From positions 5,642,001 through 5,706,000 of the forward strand of contig NC_066309.1 of NCBI RefSeq assembly GCF_905404315.1: 64,000 bases of DNA. Direction: 5' to 3'. The position numbers and the translations under genes are program-made. Each line of letters starts with the position of its first letter. Positions within the stretch are counted from its first letter, which is position 1. Shown in pieces: positions 1 to 10,842 of the stretch. Source of the stretch: Leptidea sinapis. Its lineage: Eukaryota; Arthropoda; Insecta; Lepidoptera; Pieridae. Under the pieces are notes generated by a model, which saw nothing but the letters and a program-made list of their open reading frames with translations, did not search any database and was not told where the DNA came from.

Positions 1-86
1 TTCAAATTTTCAATCTTTTACGATCAACAGTTACTTTTGTATCGCGATTTTAATATCGCCAATACAACGTTTGCTGGGTCAGCTAG
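1..86 (+). mobile_element. Helitron 3' end (window-edge fragment)
   Basis: The first 86 bases match the terminal part of the repeat at 34739-35060 (the stretch from the ACGATCAACAG motif to GGGTCAGCTAG). The sequence ends in CTAG followed by T, as Helitrons do, with a GC-containing short hairpin just before it. The 5' part lies outside the window. It sits within the PNKP transcription unit if that gene continues leftward. Confidence 0.7.
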
Positions 87-96
87 TCTTAATATA

Positions 97-1240
97 CAGG
101 TTGGCCCACCCAAACCGGTCAGTATGGGGATTTTAAAATATATAAGACATAGAAGAATATCTTCTAAGGAACCACGACATTGATTTTAGAGAAAACAAAA
201 ACTGCATTCATAGATTTTCAAAAAAAATCATACACGACTCGGGAATCGAACCCGGTCATTTTGGAAAAAAAATACATTTTTGTTTTATAGCCTATATATA
301 GATACAGTAGGTTTTAAGGAGTGATTTTTGCTATGAAACCTTGTGTCTAAAATTAAAAGAAATTGCTTTTTAAAATGTTATTTTAATTATTTTAGTAAAT
401 GTTCAAAATGGCAACCATTTTCTTTAATGCAATAGTCAACTCGTTTAAGTAACGATTTTGTTATGGCGTTTTGTACTTTGAAGTTGTGAATTTGGGTTAA
501 AATAGTCTCTATGGATATTTTTAGATCTTCAGTGGTCTCGTAGCTAGTTTTGTAGACTTCATATTTAACGTAACCCCACAAGAAATAATCTAGTAGGGTT
601 AAATCGGGTGACCTCGCGGGCCATTTGATAGGTCCGGTTGTTCCAATCCATTTTTGTTGGAAATTATTATTTAAAAAATCTATGGCGATCCGACTATTGT
701 GTGCCGGTGCTCCATCCTGTTGAAAATACACTCGTTCTCTTTCTTCTACCGATATTTCTCTCGTGACATCTAAAACATCTTCTAATATTTCGATCGAGCG
801 TTCATTTTTTAAAATTGAAATTCGGCAATCTTAGAAGTTCACATTCCATTTTCAAATAACAGCAAAATAAAATCTTTTTACTGGTATACCCAGACAACAT
901 AACGATTGGTTATTGCCTACATTTTTTAACAAGTAAAACCGACAACTTACATGAAACAATATCAAATAAAGAAATTTCTTTTAATTTTAGACACAAGGTT
1001 TCATAGCAAAAATCACTCCTTAAAACCTACTGTATCTATATATAGGCTATAAAACAAAAATGTATTTTTTTTCCAAAATGACCGGGTTCGATTCCCGAGT
1101 CGTGTATGATTTTTTTTGAAAATCTATGAATGCAGTTTTTGTTTTCTCTAAAATCGATATCGTGGTTCCTTAGAATATATTCTTCTATCTCTTATATATT
1201 CTGAAATCCCCATACTGACCGGTTTGGGTGGGCCACCCTG
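97..1240 (-). mobile_element. Tc1/mariner-superfamily element, long TIRs, internally deleted
   Basis: Near-perfect inverted repeats of about 270 bp (97-363 and 963-1240) begin CAGGKTGGCCCACCC and are flanked by TA on both sides (95-96 and 1241-1242), the target duplication of this superfamily. The interior encodes only the C-terminal part of a DDE transposase on the minus strand, so the copy cannot move on its own. Each TIR contains a tRNA T-arm-like segment (about 235-263 and 1079-1107). The element lies in sequence that is probably intronic to PNKP. Confidence 0.88.
387..815 (-). pseudogene. Transposase C-terminal fragment (mariner/IS630 type)
   Basis: The open frame continues upstream of the annotated start without a Met. 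It carries the FQQDGAPAHNS block (second catalytic Asp) and the WPARSPDLT..DYFLWGYVK block typical of IS630/Tc1/mariner transposases. The N-terminal DNA-binding half and the first catalytic Asp are missing. It reads inward between the TIRs of the 97-1240 element and is a non-functional relic. Confidence 0.85.
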
Positions 1241-1319
1241 TATATATTTATTTTGTTCGTCTGTTGTAAGTGAACTCCTCCTAAACGGCTGGACTTTTAA
1301 GTATAACTTTTTTCTTCCA

Positions 1320-1462
1320 CTTTTTTAGACTTACTTACGATTTGCTTTTTTCTTAGTTTTGTTACGTTCTACAATTCTTAATAAGTTTCCATGATTTACG
1401 CCACTTCTTTCAGTGGGTCCCGAAATACATGCATTCTCGCCATCCTCCTTTTGTTATCAAAT
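1320..1462 (-). repeat. Duplicated exon-like block, copy 2
   Basis: This segment is a diverged duplicate of 4030-4165, roughly three quarters identical by eye. Read on the minus strand, it encodes a short open stretch with GPTERSG and GNLLRIVER, ending at an AATCGTAAGTAAG donor-like sequence. The matching stretch in the other copy has GPTDRDS and GNLVIIVER. It is not recognisable as part of PNKP. It could be an exon of an unknown gene or a piece of a transposon. Confidence 0.5.
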
Positions 1463-1683
1463 TTTATTAGTGTAATTAATCCCAGAAGTGAGGATTATCA
1501 CTTAAAAGAAGAACAGGAGAAAGAAGTGAGGAATATCAAAAAACATGACAAATTTTTAAGTTATTACATCTCCATCAATATTAATCTTTTGACTGCAAAT
1601 AAAGTAGTTTATTATCATATGATGTATATGTATCTTTATGTATATGTATGATGCTTTAAAAGTTACTATAAATATAAACATAC

Positions 1684-4600
1684 CCTCAAAAATTTAGTAG
1701 CTTCTGTTGAACATTTCTGCCAAGAACCAAGTACATCTCTACAAACTGTTACATATTTATGGGCTGACTTCTCTTCAATCTGTTTCGCAATGAAAGATTT
1801 ACCACTGCCCGGGTAACCAACAAAGACAAGCAACTGTAAGAAATAATAAACTTGAAAATAATATTTTCTTAAAACTTTTTCGAGACGTTGTTTACTTATT
1901 TATTAATACAGCTTTACTCATGATTTATCGGTGTGGGTACCGACATGTTTCAGACCATACGGAGGTCCTGTGAGAGTTCATTATGCCCATTCATATAGCA
2001 TTAGTTTTTAATTAAGTAATGAGTAAAGTGATTAAATAAATAATAAGTAATACATAAACCATACAAAGGTCAAATTCAAATAAACTGTATTCAATTAGGC
2101 TTAAAACTAAGCACTTTTGAATCATCATTAAAATTATTTAAGTTAGTAATTTGAATTACTGAATCTATTATATTATGGCAGATAAAGAAAAAGTAGAGAA
2201 GAAGACCAACAAGAACAAACAACAACGGCAACGCTCTTGTGATTCCTCTGGTGTTGCAAGATAATATGGGTGGCGGTGATCACTTAACACCAGGTGATCC
2301 GTACAATCATTAGTTCTCCTATTCCATCAAAAAAAAAATGGCAATTTACAATGGCATAACAAATTAGTTTGCAAGGTGCTGCATTCAATATATGAGTTGT
2401 ATTTAATGTTAAAATTGTTTTAAATATCAAGTAAAAAGCAAATCAGTGAGTCTGTTGGCAAATCTGATAAATAAATGAAGAGAAGCAGGGTGCCATTGGG
2501 TTGGTGCCTTATTTGTCCTCTGCAATAAACAGAACTATATCCTACCCAGAGCTAGACAGCCTAAAGGTTTCTGCAACCCTGGCAGAGTTGTTACCTTCCT
2601 GGGATAAAATCTCTTCAGTGACTATTGACATAATATAATGGATGGCTCTATACATAGTCTTAATACAGTGAAAATATTAATAAATGCTTCAAAGGAGAAT
2701 GGCAGAAATAGACCCACATAATTTATATATTAACAATGCATTATACATAGGCAAGTTGATATACATTATACTCAAATAAAATTTGAATACAAAATTTTAT
2801 GAACAATGCGGGACTCAAACCCACAACCTCTGGTGTTCTATGCCAGTGCCCTGCCAACTGAGCCAACCGTTCGAGTGACATATCATCATAAAATCTTGTA
2901 TGCTTTGTTCAACTCTCAGGTTGTGGCTTCATCATCAGTAATACTCTTGAGATTCTAGGTATGGGAGTCGAAAGAAAGAATAAAATTGTTTACAAAATAA
3001 CTTGTAGTGTATAAATGTAGCACTATGCCATAGAGATAATGCTGTAATGATAATTAATAGCCCTTGTCAATTATTGTCATTTTATTAAATCTTATTTAAT
3101 CTTTATGAACCTCACAATAAGAGCTCAGGTTGCTATGAAGTTATTGTGAAAACCCCAGTAAAAATAATCCCCGAGTATCATATTGGTTAGACAATAAGCA
3201 ACTAAAAGCGGTTGATACACAAAAAGACCTAGGAGTGATCTTAAGCAATGATCTCAAATGGGAAGCACACATTGTGGTTACTGTGAAGAAAGCCAACTCA
3301 ATCCTGTACCTGATCAGAAAAGCATTCTTCAACATCACCAAGAAAACATTTCTAAAAATCTATAAAACTTATATCAGACCATTACTGGAGTATTCATTTC
3401 AGGTCTGGAATCCATATTTTGTTAAGGATATAGAATTGTTGGAAAGGGTACAGAGCGAGCCACTAAGTTGCCTAGGGAATTGAAAAATCTTACATATGAA
3501 CAAAGACTTACACAGCTTGGACTCAGCACCCTCAAAAGCAGGCCAGAAAGAGGAGATCTAATTGAAACATACGAAATACTAAATAATTATTATAATGTCC
3601 CAAGTTTTGAGAGCATGTTTCCAAGGAAGAGCAATCCTAGACTAAGGGGACATGATATGAAGCTAGAATATCAATTAGCATCATCAAATTGAAACACTTT
3701 CTGACCAACAGAGTCGTCCATATATGGAATAGATTGCCCAAGGATGTGTTTAAATCAAAATCTGTTAATCAGTTTAAGAATAGACTGGACAAACATTTGG
3801 AAAGATATGGCAAATTATATAGACACATCAGCGAAAGCTGCTTAGTCTATTATAAATAATAATACTGAATAGCTAGGTTTATACAATAATAAAATTATGT
3901 ACATTATGATATAGTCAGCAATTATAGTATTTTGGTAACAATAACCTCCACCCACACAACTTGGAATAATTAATAATAATAAGTACTTAATTATAATTTG
4001 TTTTATTTTTATCTTTTATCTCCCTCTTATTTAGACATACTTACCGTTTGCTTTTTTGTTACGTTTATCCGTTCTACAATTATAACTAAGTTTCCAACAT
4101 GTATACTATCTCTATCAGTGGGTCCCAAAATACATGCAAGCTTGCCATTCTCCTTTGGGGTTTTTATGTTATGTTTGTTAATGATTTCATATAAATACCT
4201 CCTGAATTGCACTTATTAATTTGCCATCAAAAGTAGTTGGTTTTAAATCTTTGGGTATGAATTCTGGCCGGCTCTTTGGTACATTAGCAATAGAATGACC
4301 AAGGAAATATTGTTCAGGTGTAAAAAATTTGAGGCCCAGATTTTCTGCAAACAATATATCAACCATTGAAAAATCCTTTTTCTTTCCAGGTGCCCAATTA
4401 GCATTTCTACCAGCTGCATCACCACAGTAGAAGCTTTTCTCCATATCAATGAGTATATTGTCATTTTTCTGGAATAGAAATTAGCATTAATAATAATTTT
4501 TTATAATTTAAGAGCTTAAATAGAATAATATATTTACACAAATGTAATTAAAATGTTATTTAAAAAATCAGGGTTTCAAATCAATGAATTTTGATTTCTA

Positions 4601-5609
4601 TTTACTTAAAACATGATAATTTTAAATATCAATCCATGTATTTCTATAAAGTAAAAAAAAATTATTAGTATCACCTCTTTGGACAAAATATTCCACATGC
4701 CTGGGGCTGGTTTCCTGTAAAACCCTTTACCAGTTGCAAAAAACACCTGAATTGGAATACCTAGTTTAGAGACAATATTTTCAATCTTAATTTTAAAATC
4801 CTCTATTTTCACCCTACCACTACCAATAGGTGATTGATTACTTAGGATGATAACTTTATACCCATCTTCAAACTTTTCAGCCAACTTTGAAGGTACAGAG
4901 GGAAATATAATTTGCCAATCCTTTGTATCAACGGGATGAACTTTGCCTGATTTTGTTTTTATTAAAGTGCCATCCATATCGAATGCAGCAATCTTTGAAC
5001 TTGACTTGACACCCTTGCTTGTAAATACATAAACCTCCCTATTTTCAAAATCTTCCCACTTATCCTCCATACTCACTAGGACACTGTTCTTATTGTCTAT
5101 CTTTATCAGTTTATTTTGTCGCTCTGGAGATATTGTGTCTTTCTTTCTTTTATTGCCTTGGTTTGGCACCTCATAATCATCAGGTGGTGGATCAAACTCA
5201 ACTAAATGAAAATACTGATTTAATAAAATTTCTATTTTACTGCCATGTTTTATTTTATATAAGCCATCTTTTTTTAATGCATACCCGTCTAAGCCAGATG
5301 GATTAATTCCAATTTGTTTCACTTCTAGCAGACACTGATCACAATCAGCTTTCAGAATAACTGAAAATGCAAATAAGTGTAAAATAAAAACACATTTCAA
5401 GTCCTATAATTCCATAATCGGACAAACACAATTAAATTCTGTAACATTGGTAAGAATTAGAAGCTCTAATACATACGCTGTTTGCGGGAACAGGCTTGAT
5501 CTTTTATTAGTGTTAATTTACTTCTTCCAACAAAAGTTTCCACATTGTGAGGTAATTTTATCGGCGCATGCGAATCTAATAAGCACTTTAAAAAACATTG
5601 ACGAGTCAT
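1684..5609 (-). CDS. PNKP: Polynucleotide kinase 3'-phosphatase, exons 1-4 (3' end off window)
   Basis: A DNA end-repair enzyme that removes 3'-phosphates and phosphorylates 5'-OH ends in nuclear strand-break repair. Exons on the minus strand: 5477-5609, 4675-5360, 4199-4468 and 1684-1833, all with GT-AG junctions. They sum to 1239 nt in one phase (413 codons). Exon 1 starts at ATG 5609 and gives the first half of an FHA domain (GRSKLT, CSRKQ). Exon 2 completes it (LGxNPSGLDG-like) and carries a basic KRKK stretch and the HAD phosphatase motif DMDGTL (about residue 172) with ILSNQ. Exon 3 has GDAAGR (residues 289-294). Exon 4 holds the kinase P-loop GYPGSGKS (369-376). The DNTNPD-type kinase motifs and C-terminus are not in the window. 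An ORF starting at 5400 reads into intron 1 and is not the real start. Intron 3 (1834-4198) is swollen by repeats. Confidence 0.94.
1895..1990. repeat. Fragment of Penelope-like terminal repeat
   Basis: The sequence around AATACAGCTTTACTCATG...CGGTGTGGGTACCGAC matches the terminal repeats of the Penelope-like fragment at 23434-23885 and the small copy at 40399-40510. Only one end is present here. Confidence 0.5.
2224..2338 (+). mobile_element. LINE 3'-tail / SINE-like copy with poly(A)
   Basis: It matches, in reverse orientation, the 3' end of the LINE at 25014-28370: CGGCAACGCTCTTGTGATTCC, then GGCGGTGATCACTTAACACC, then CTCCTATTCCAT and an A-run at 2329-2338. It is a heavily 5'-truncated insertion of that LINE, or a SINE using its tail. 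Confidence 0.7.
2755..2960 (-). repeat. tRNA-like dispersed repeat, copy 1
   Basis: The core at 2801-2872 (72 nt, minus strand) resembles a tRNA, with a GAACGGT 5' acceptor side, an A-box (TTGGCTCAGTTGG) and a B-box. It is flanked by AAAATTTTATTTG-type sequence on the 3' side and TGAGAGTTGAACAAAGCATACAAG on the 5' side. The same modules recur at 28378-28525, 35220-35400 and, split, at 35500-36376. This is a tRNA-derived SINE-like family, not a functional tRNA gene. Confidence 0.75.
3140..3850 (+). pseudogene. CR1-type LINE reverse transcriptase, C-terminal relic
   Basis: Frames 3190-3483 and 3468-3692 join through a frameshift near 3476. They encode the post-catalytic RT region: DLGVILSNDLKW, then YKTYIRPLLEYSFQVWNP, then LTYEQRLTQLGLSTLKSR and RGDLIETYEIL. 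This order is diagnostic for CR1/jockey-group elements. Stops occur after 3692, although homology continues to about 3850. It lies in PNKP intron 3, in antisense orientation to the gene. Confidence 0.85.
4030..4165 (-). repeat. Duplicated exon-like block, copy 1
   Basis: It lies immediately 3' of PNKP exon 3, in a different frame. The block is open on the minus strand (ACILGPTDRDS, GNLVIIVER) and ends in a good donor, CAAACG|GTAAGTATG. A diverged second copy is at 1320-1462. It may be an unrecognised exon or a duplicated transposon piece. The PNKP reading phase is complete without it. Confidence 0.45.
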
Positions 5610-5954
5610 GATGAGATTATTTCTTAAAACATACTAAAGATTTAAATATCCATGATAATAATATTTAATTAATCTACATAATTACTTTAATCTTACAATC
5701 TGCAATCAATAATAATCTAATCAGAATCACTTCATGACAATAAATAATAATATCTAGCGATGAGATAAATCGATACTACAGAGTATTGAGTACCTACCCA
5801 ATACCCATATGCAAAGAGTATAATAATATATAGGGAAAAGAGAGCCCTCTCTACGCATTATGAGCTGTCTATTTGAAAACTAGCGCCATCTGAATATTGG
5901 CCCCGAAAATAACTATAATATAATATTAACTCGAAATTATGAAATTCATTTTTA
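5610..5954. promoter_or_regulatory. PNKP upstream region
   Basis: About 340 bp upstream of the PNKP start codon are AT-rich and contain no ORF. No TATA box or initiator could be placed with confidence. By position, this should include the promoter. Confidence 0.3.
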
Positions 5955-6063
5955 ATGTTGTGACGCAATTAAATAACTAACTCTACTTTTTGATGTAGGT
6001 ATTGCAATTTTTTACCATATTGAAATTGCGCGTAGAGTTAGTTATTTAATTTTGCCACAACAT
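5955..6063. repeat. 109-bp foldback (MITE-like hairpin)
   Basis: The arms run from ATGTTGTGACGCAATTAAATAACTAACTCTAC to its near-perfect inverse ending at 6063, separated by about 40 bp that is itself partly palindromic (GCAATTTTTTACC...GAAATTGC). It is a small non-autonomous foldback between PNKP and the THAP gene. Confidence 0.8.
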
Positions 6064-6274
6064 AGAACATAAAGGATAGGATTTAGTAGTGTTGGTATGA
6101 GTAATTGAAGTTATTGGGTGAGAGAAATAAAAAGCAATGTTTGCATATTACTTTTTATTTTTATAATGTTTATGTTTATCATAATATTGTTGGGCAGCTG
6201 TTTTTGTTTCGTCTTCACCCACATAATATGTTTATTATCCGGACAAAATTCGATTGATCGATCTGCACCACCTT

Positions 6275-6346
6275 TTAACCTTGCTTTGAAAGATTGTCCT
6301 TTTGCAAGCGCAATATTTCTGCTTGAAGATGCTTGATCTTTGTGCA
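6275..6346 (-). other. Possible terminal exon with coiled coil
   Basis: After a CCACAG acceptor-like site, the minus strand reads 23 codons to a TAA, including IKHLQAEILRLQKDN, a leucine-heptad pattern. THAP proteins often end in such a coil, so this could be the last exon of the gene at 12828-14815, with the LINE in the intron. However, exon 5 of that gene ends in phase 1, which would not select this frame. Speculative. Confidence 0.2.
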
Positions 6347-6457
6347 CTGTGGAGCCATTAGATCTGTGAAAGAATGTTTAATTTACAAATTGTATAGTAT
6401 ATATGTATTATATGGTATTAAATAAATGGACAATATGAAAAGGGATTCAGTCTTAAG

Positions 6458-6623
6458 TCTATATATATAAAAAAGAATTACTGTTCGTTAGTCTTGCTAA
6501 AACTTGAGAATGGATGGATCGATTTGGCTAATTTCGGTCTTGAATATTTGTGGAAGTCCAGTAAAGGTTTTGATAAGAAGAAGAATTTAATATGTACAGC
6601 ACGACGTCTGTCGGGTCAGCTAG
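6458..6623 (+). mobile_element. Short non-autonomous Helitron
   Basis: It starts at TCTATATATATAAAA and ends GTCGGGTCAGCTAG, followed by T. The terminal GGGTCAGCTAG is shared with the Helitron ends at 1-86 and 34739-35060, while the interior differs. It encodes no protein. Confidence 0.65.
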
Positions 6624-7009
6624 TAATGAATAAAAATATGTTCAAAATTTCATTCCCACTCGGACATTCGCTGTTCTCAATCCTATCAGGTACCAATGCA
6701 GCCTTCATCAAAAAAGACATTTGGCTCAATAGTCTTATGTCATGTCATGCATTCTATTCTATTCTATTCTTCCTACTGTGGCTTCTGTGGAAGATATACC
6801 ACAGATTTGCCAGAATCACGTTAGATTAGACTACCAAGCTTTGAGTATGTGTCTTCTAAGTTTAACGGTAATAATCGGTGTTCAGATTACATAAAGTTTA
6901 ATTTTCTAATAATATCTGAAACAAATAATATACATGCTTGTAAGACTATAAATGACATACACAAATAGAAATACTTAAATAATTAATTAATATAAGTACT
7001 AAATAATAT

Positions 7010-10000
7010 TTACAACTTAATCTTATTAATTTTAATATATTTACACAAAATATTTACAAAAGGAGTGTAAACTAGGGAGAGGAGACATTTAACGGAGGTT
7101 GGACGGGGGACTTCAGCGGGTATATAATTGTGCAGAGAAGATTGCATTAAGGGACAACTAAAGAATAAATGATCCATGTTTCCCTCATCAAGGCCACAAT
7201 CACATAGAGAATGATCCCTAATTCTAAGTTTTGCTAGAAAGACTGGAGTGCAGGCATGGTTTAAACGTAAGCGGCATATAGTTGAGATTATTGTTTTATT
7301 ATGAATCCTACATTTTGAGAACCAAGGTTTTTGAGGAATTTCTGGTTGGAGTTCTCCATAAAATTTGCCTTTTAAAGTTTTGGAAACTTGCCAAATGTTT
7401 GACCAACTCTCATACATCTTGGGTTTCAGGGTAGAGCACAAGTCATGAGTGAATATTTCTGAATACTGAAAGGAACCTGAATGAGCAGCTGATCTAGCAC
7501 AGGCATCTGCATTTTCATTACCAGAGATGCCCATGTGACCTGGAATCCAAGCTAAAACTATGTTAATTTTGAGTTCATAGCACTCTTTCAAAGTTTCTCT
7601 TATTTTGAGAATGATGGGAAACTGACTTTTTGTCTTAAACGGATTTGAGAGAATTGATTGGAGGCAACTTTTAGAGTCTGAAAGGATAATAGAATTGTTC
7701 ATGTTGTGAGACTTAACAAATAGAATAGCTTCAAGAATGGCGATTGATTCCCCTGTAAACACAGAAGTGGTGGGTGGGCAGCTATAACTCAGTATAATTC
7801 TTGTTGAGGGAATCCATACTGCAGCCCCAACCGGACTCATGTCTGTTTTTGAAGCATCCGTGTAGATTTTATACCAATGTCGAAAATCTGAGTCCATTAT
7901 ATGAGAAAAAGTTTTATTTGCTTCTATAGAAAACTTATCAACACCTAAGTCTAAAATTACTGAGGGTTGGAAAGTAAGAGCATTGAAAGGCATAGAAAAT
8001 AAAGGCAATTTAGAATATTGAAAGAGAGGGTTAGAGAGCTGAGAAAATAAAAGGTAACTATTTATAACGCAAGGTCTTTTGTCTTCAGGTACAATATTAT
8101 TATCATTGTATAAAACAGCTAATTGTTCTGATTTTTGGAGTAAGGGATGAGCTCGGCAGCCAGCTAGTTTAAAGAAAAATTTATTGGCAAGGAATTGTCT
8201 ACGTAGTGAGAGGGGAGGATCCACACATTCTACTTGCATTGCATTAATAGGGCTGGATTTCATAGCTCCCAATACTAAACGTAAACATTTAGCCTGAATT
8301 CTGTCCAATTTATTTAGACCTGCTTTGTTTGCTGGGATTAAGAACATAGTGCCATAATCTAAATGAGTGCGAATTATGGCATTGTATAGTAATTTTTGAG
8401 TGACGGGGTGAGCTCCCCACCAGAAACCAGACAATGAGCGAAGAATATTAATATTTTTCTCACATTTCTGTGAGACATAATCAAAATGCTTGACGCCAGA
8501 TAATTTGTGATCCAACCAAATACCCAAAAACTTAACATTATTAACAATTGGTAGATCAACATTATAAATTTTAATTTTAATAGGTGGAAGAATTCTTTTA
8601 TTTGTAAATAAAACTACCTTACTTTTAGATGTTGATAGAGACAGTCCATGTTGTGTTAAATATTCAGAAAGATAATCAAGAGCATTATTTAAATGATTAG
8701 ATGAATCTTGTATAGACTTGTCAGAAGAATACAGGACAATGTCATCTGCATATTGCAGTATCTGACAGAAAGGTGTAACGGTACTGTTGAGGTCATGGGT
8801 ATACAGATTATAAAGAAGGGGACTAAGGACTGAGCCTTGAGGTAAACCTTTCCAAACTGACTTAGGAGGGAGGTAAGAGGATGGACCTTTAATAGTGATG
8901 GATCTCTCCATTAACATGTTACATATGAAACGGGATAACTTCACGGGGATACTCAGCTGGTTGAGTTTACTCCTGAGTAGGGGAAGTGAAACGTTATCAT
9001 ATGCAGATTCTATATCAAGAAAAACTCCCACAAGGTGTTCTTTTCTGAGGAGTGCTATTCTAATGTCAGTTGTAAGGATACCTAAGCTATCTAAGGAGCT
9101 CTTGCCCTTTCTGAAACCGGACTGGGAGGTGGAAAGGAGATTATTGGTTTCAACAAACCACTCAAGTCTTTGTTTAATCATGATTTCAGAAACTTTTGCA
9201 AGAGCAGAAGAGAGGGCAATTGGCCTATAGCTGGTAGCTTCAGATGGATTCTGACCAGGTTTAAGTAATGGAATAATTTTGCAAGAGCAGAAGAGAGGGC
9301 AATTGGCCTATAGCTGGTAGCTTCAGATGGATTCTGACCAGGTTTAAGTAATGGAATAATTACCTGATTTTTCCAAGGTGGAGGGATGGAACCAAGATCA
9401 AAAAGGTTATTGATTATGCTAAGATAATATTCCTTGGTTGTAGATGATGAATTTTAAATGAAAGAGTATGGGATTCCATCTGCCCCAGGAGCAGAGTCAA
9501 CTAGGCCATCCAGAGCAAGAAGAAGTTCAGAGAATGAGAAGGGGGACTCTATACTGTGAGTTGAGGCAAGAGGGATTGGGGGGGATGGAAAATAGTCCAT
9601 ATTTGGAACTGAAGGGGGGACATCCTATCTGAAAAGGAATCAACCCATACAGAAGGATCCACATTAAAATCACACACTTGATCACAAAATGAACCTCTAA
9701 ATTTTTTAATTTGTTTCCAGACAGTTGAGGATGGAGTGCTTGGTTTTAAATTCTGGCAAAAATTAATCCAACCTTGTTTTTTCTTTTTTCTGAATAAATG
9801 GGTAGCCTTCGCCGCCACTTTTTTATAATAAATAAAGTTTGACATGGACATGTTTCTATTGTAATTTAATTCAGCTAATTTCCCTTCTTTAGCAGCAGCA
9901 GTGCACTCAGAGTCCCACCAAGGAGTTGAAATCTTATTTGAAACAGGTTTTTTTAAAGGGAAGTTGTTGTCAGCACATGTAATCATGGCATTAGCTAATT

Positions 10001-10842
10001 TATTATAATTATCTACTGCATTAAAATGGTTAATGACTGGAAACTCAGCAATTTTTTTTATCAAGACAAGAAGAATATTTAGGCCAATTTGCTTCTATTA
10101 ATCTATATTTAAGAGATGGGGAAAAATTTTGGGGTGGAATTACTTTGTCAGGGATAGAAATTATAATAGGAAAATGGTCACTACCATGGGAATTATGTAA
10201 GATGTTCCAAGAAAGGAGAGGAGCCAGACACGGAGAACATAAGGTGAGATCAACTGCACTTTTGGGATTTTGAGAAGGAGAAACCCTTCGGGTTGGAGAG
10301 CCATCATTGATAATGCAGAGATTGATTTCATCAAATACATCCAACAGGGAAAGGGCAAAATAGTCAGTGTGACTTGAACCCCATGAGGGATGATGGGCAT
10401 TAAAGTCTCCCATAATAATAATAGGAGGGGGAATAGACGATAACAAAAGGAGAATATCTGCAATCATAGTTGATTGCGGATGGGGCACATAGATTGATAC
10501 TAAGGAGAAGTTCATTACCTTTGCTGCAACAATGTTTATACCAGGATGGGGATTAGGAAGGATAATTGGGGAAAAGGGAAGGGTGCGACTCATAAATAAG
10601 GCGCAACCCGCACCAACACTTTCTGCTCTATCATCCCTAAGGCACATATAGCCGGGGACCCTGAAGTGATTTCCAGGGACCAGCCATGTCTCAGAGATGG
10701 CGATGGCAGAAGGAAGATATTTATTAATTAGGTGTATAAGGCTGGGTTTTTTAGGACGTAGGCTTCTGATGTTCCATTGAAGAATGGACACTGGGGCCAT
10801 GAATTTTACCAATAGATAAGATTTGTGATAGTTGATGGGCAA
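7010..10842 (-). pseudogene. LINE ORF2: endonuclease-RT-RNase H, frameshifted
   Basis: The 5' part (10045-10842) is an APE-type endonuclease with IMGDFNAHHPSW and GSDHFP. A frameshift near 10055 leads to 9549-10064 and another near 9600. The RT begins upstream of 9281, but an 83-bp duplication shifts the frame. The rest (7010-9181, 723 codons) is open, with LPQGSVLSPLLYN, YADDIVLY, then RNase H (IYTDASK, ESIAILEA, LSDSKS, WIPGHMGISGNENAD) and a terminal CxCx...H...C finger-like segment. The start at 10842 overlaps the ORF1 end by 92 nt. The intact 3' half suggests a fairly young copy. Confidence 0.9.
9198..9363. repeat. 83-bp tandem duplication inside LINE ORF2
   Basis: The stretch starting GCAAGAGCAGAAGAGAGGGC occurs at 9198 and again at 9281 with the same downstream sequence up to GGAATAATT. 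The period of 83 nt is not a multiple of three, so it shifts the RT frame. The second LINE copy (about 54150-54230) has only one unit, so the duplication is specific to this copy. Confidence 0.93.

Noticed and set aside
2801..2872. Functional tRNA gene
   Set aside because: Mutated stem pairs, C instead of U before the anticodon position, and the same core repeated with constant flanks. This is a dispersed repeat.
4606..5400. ORF starting MKCVFILHLFAF as a secreted protein with signal peptide
   Set aside because: The first 13 codons are intron 1 of PNKP read through. The true exon starts at 5360, after a TTTTCAG acceptor.
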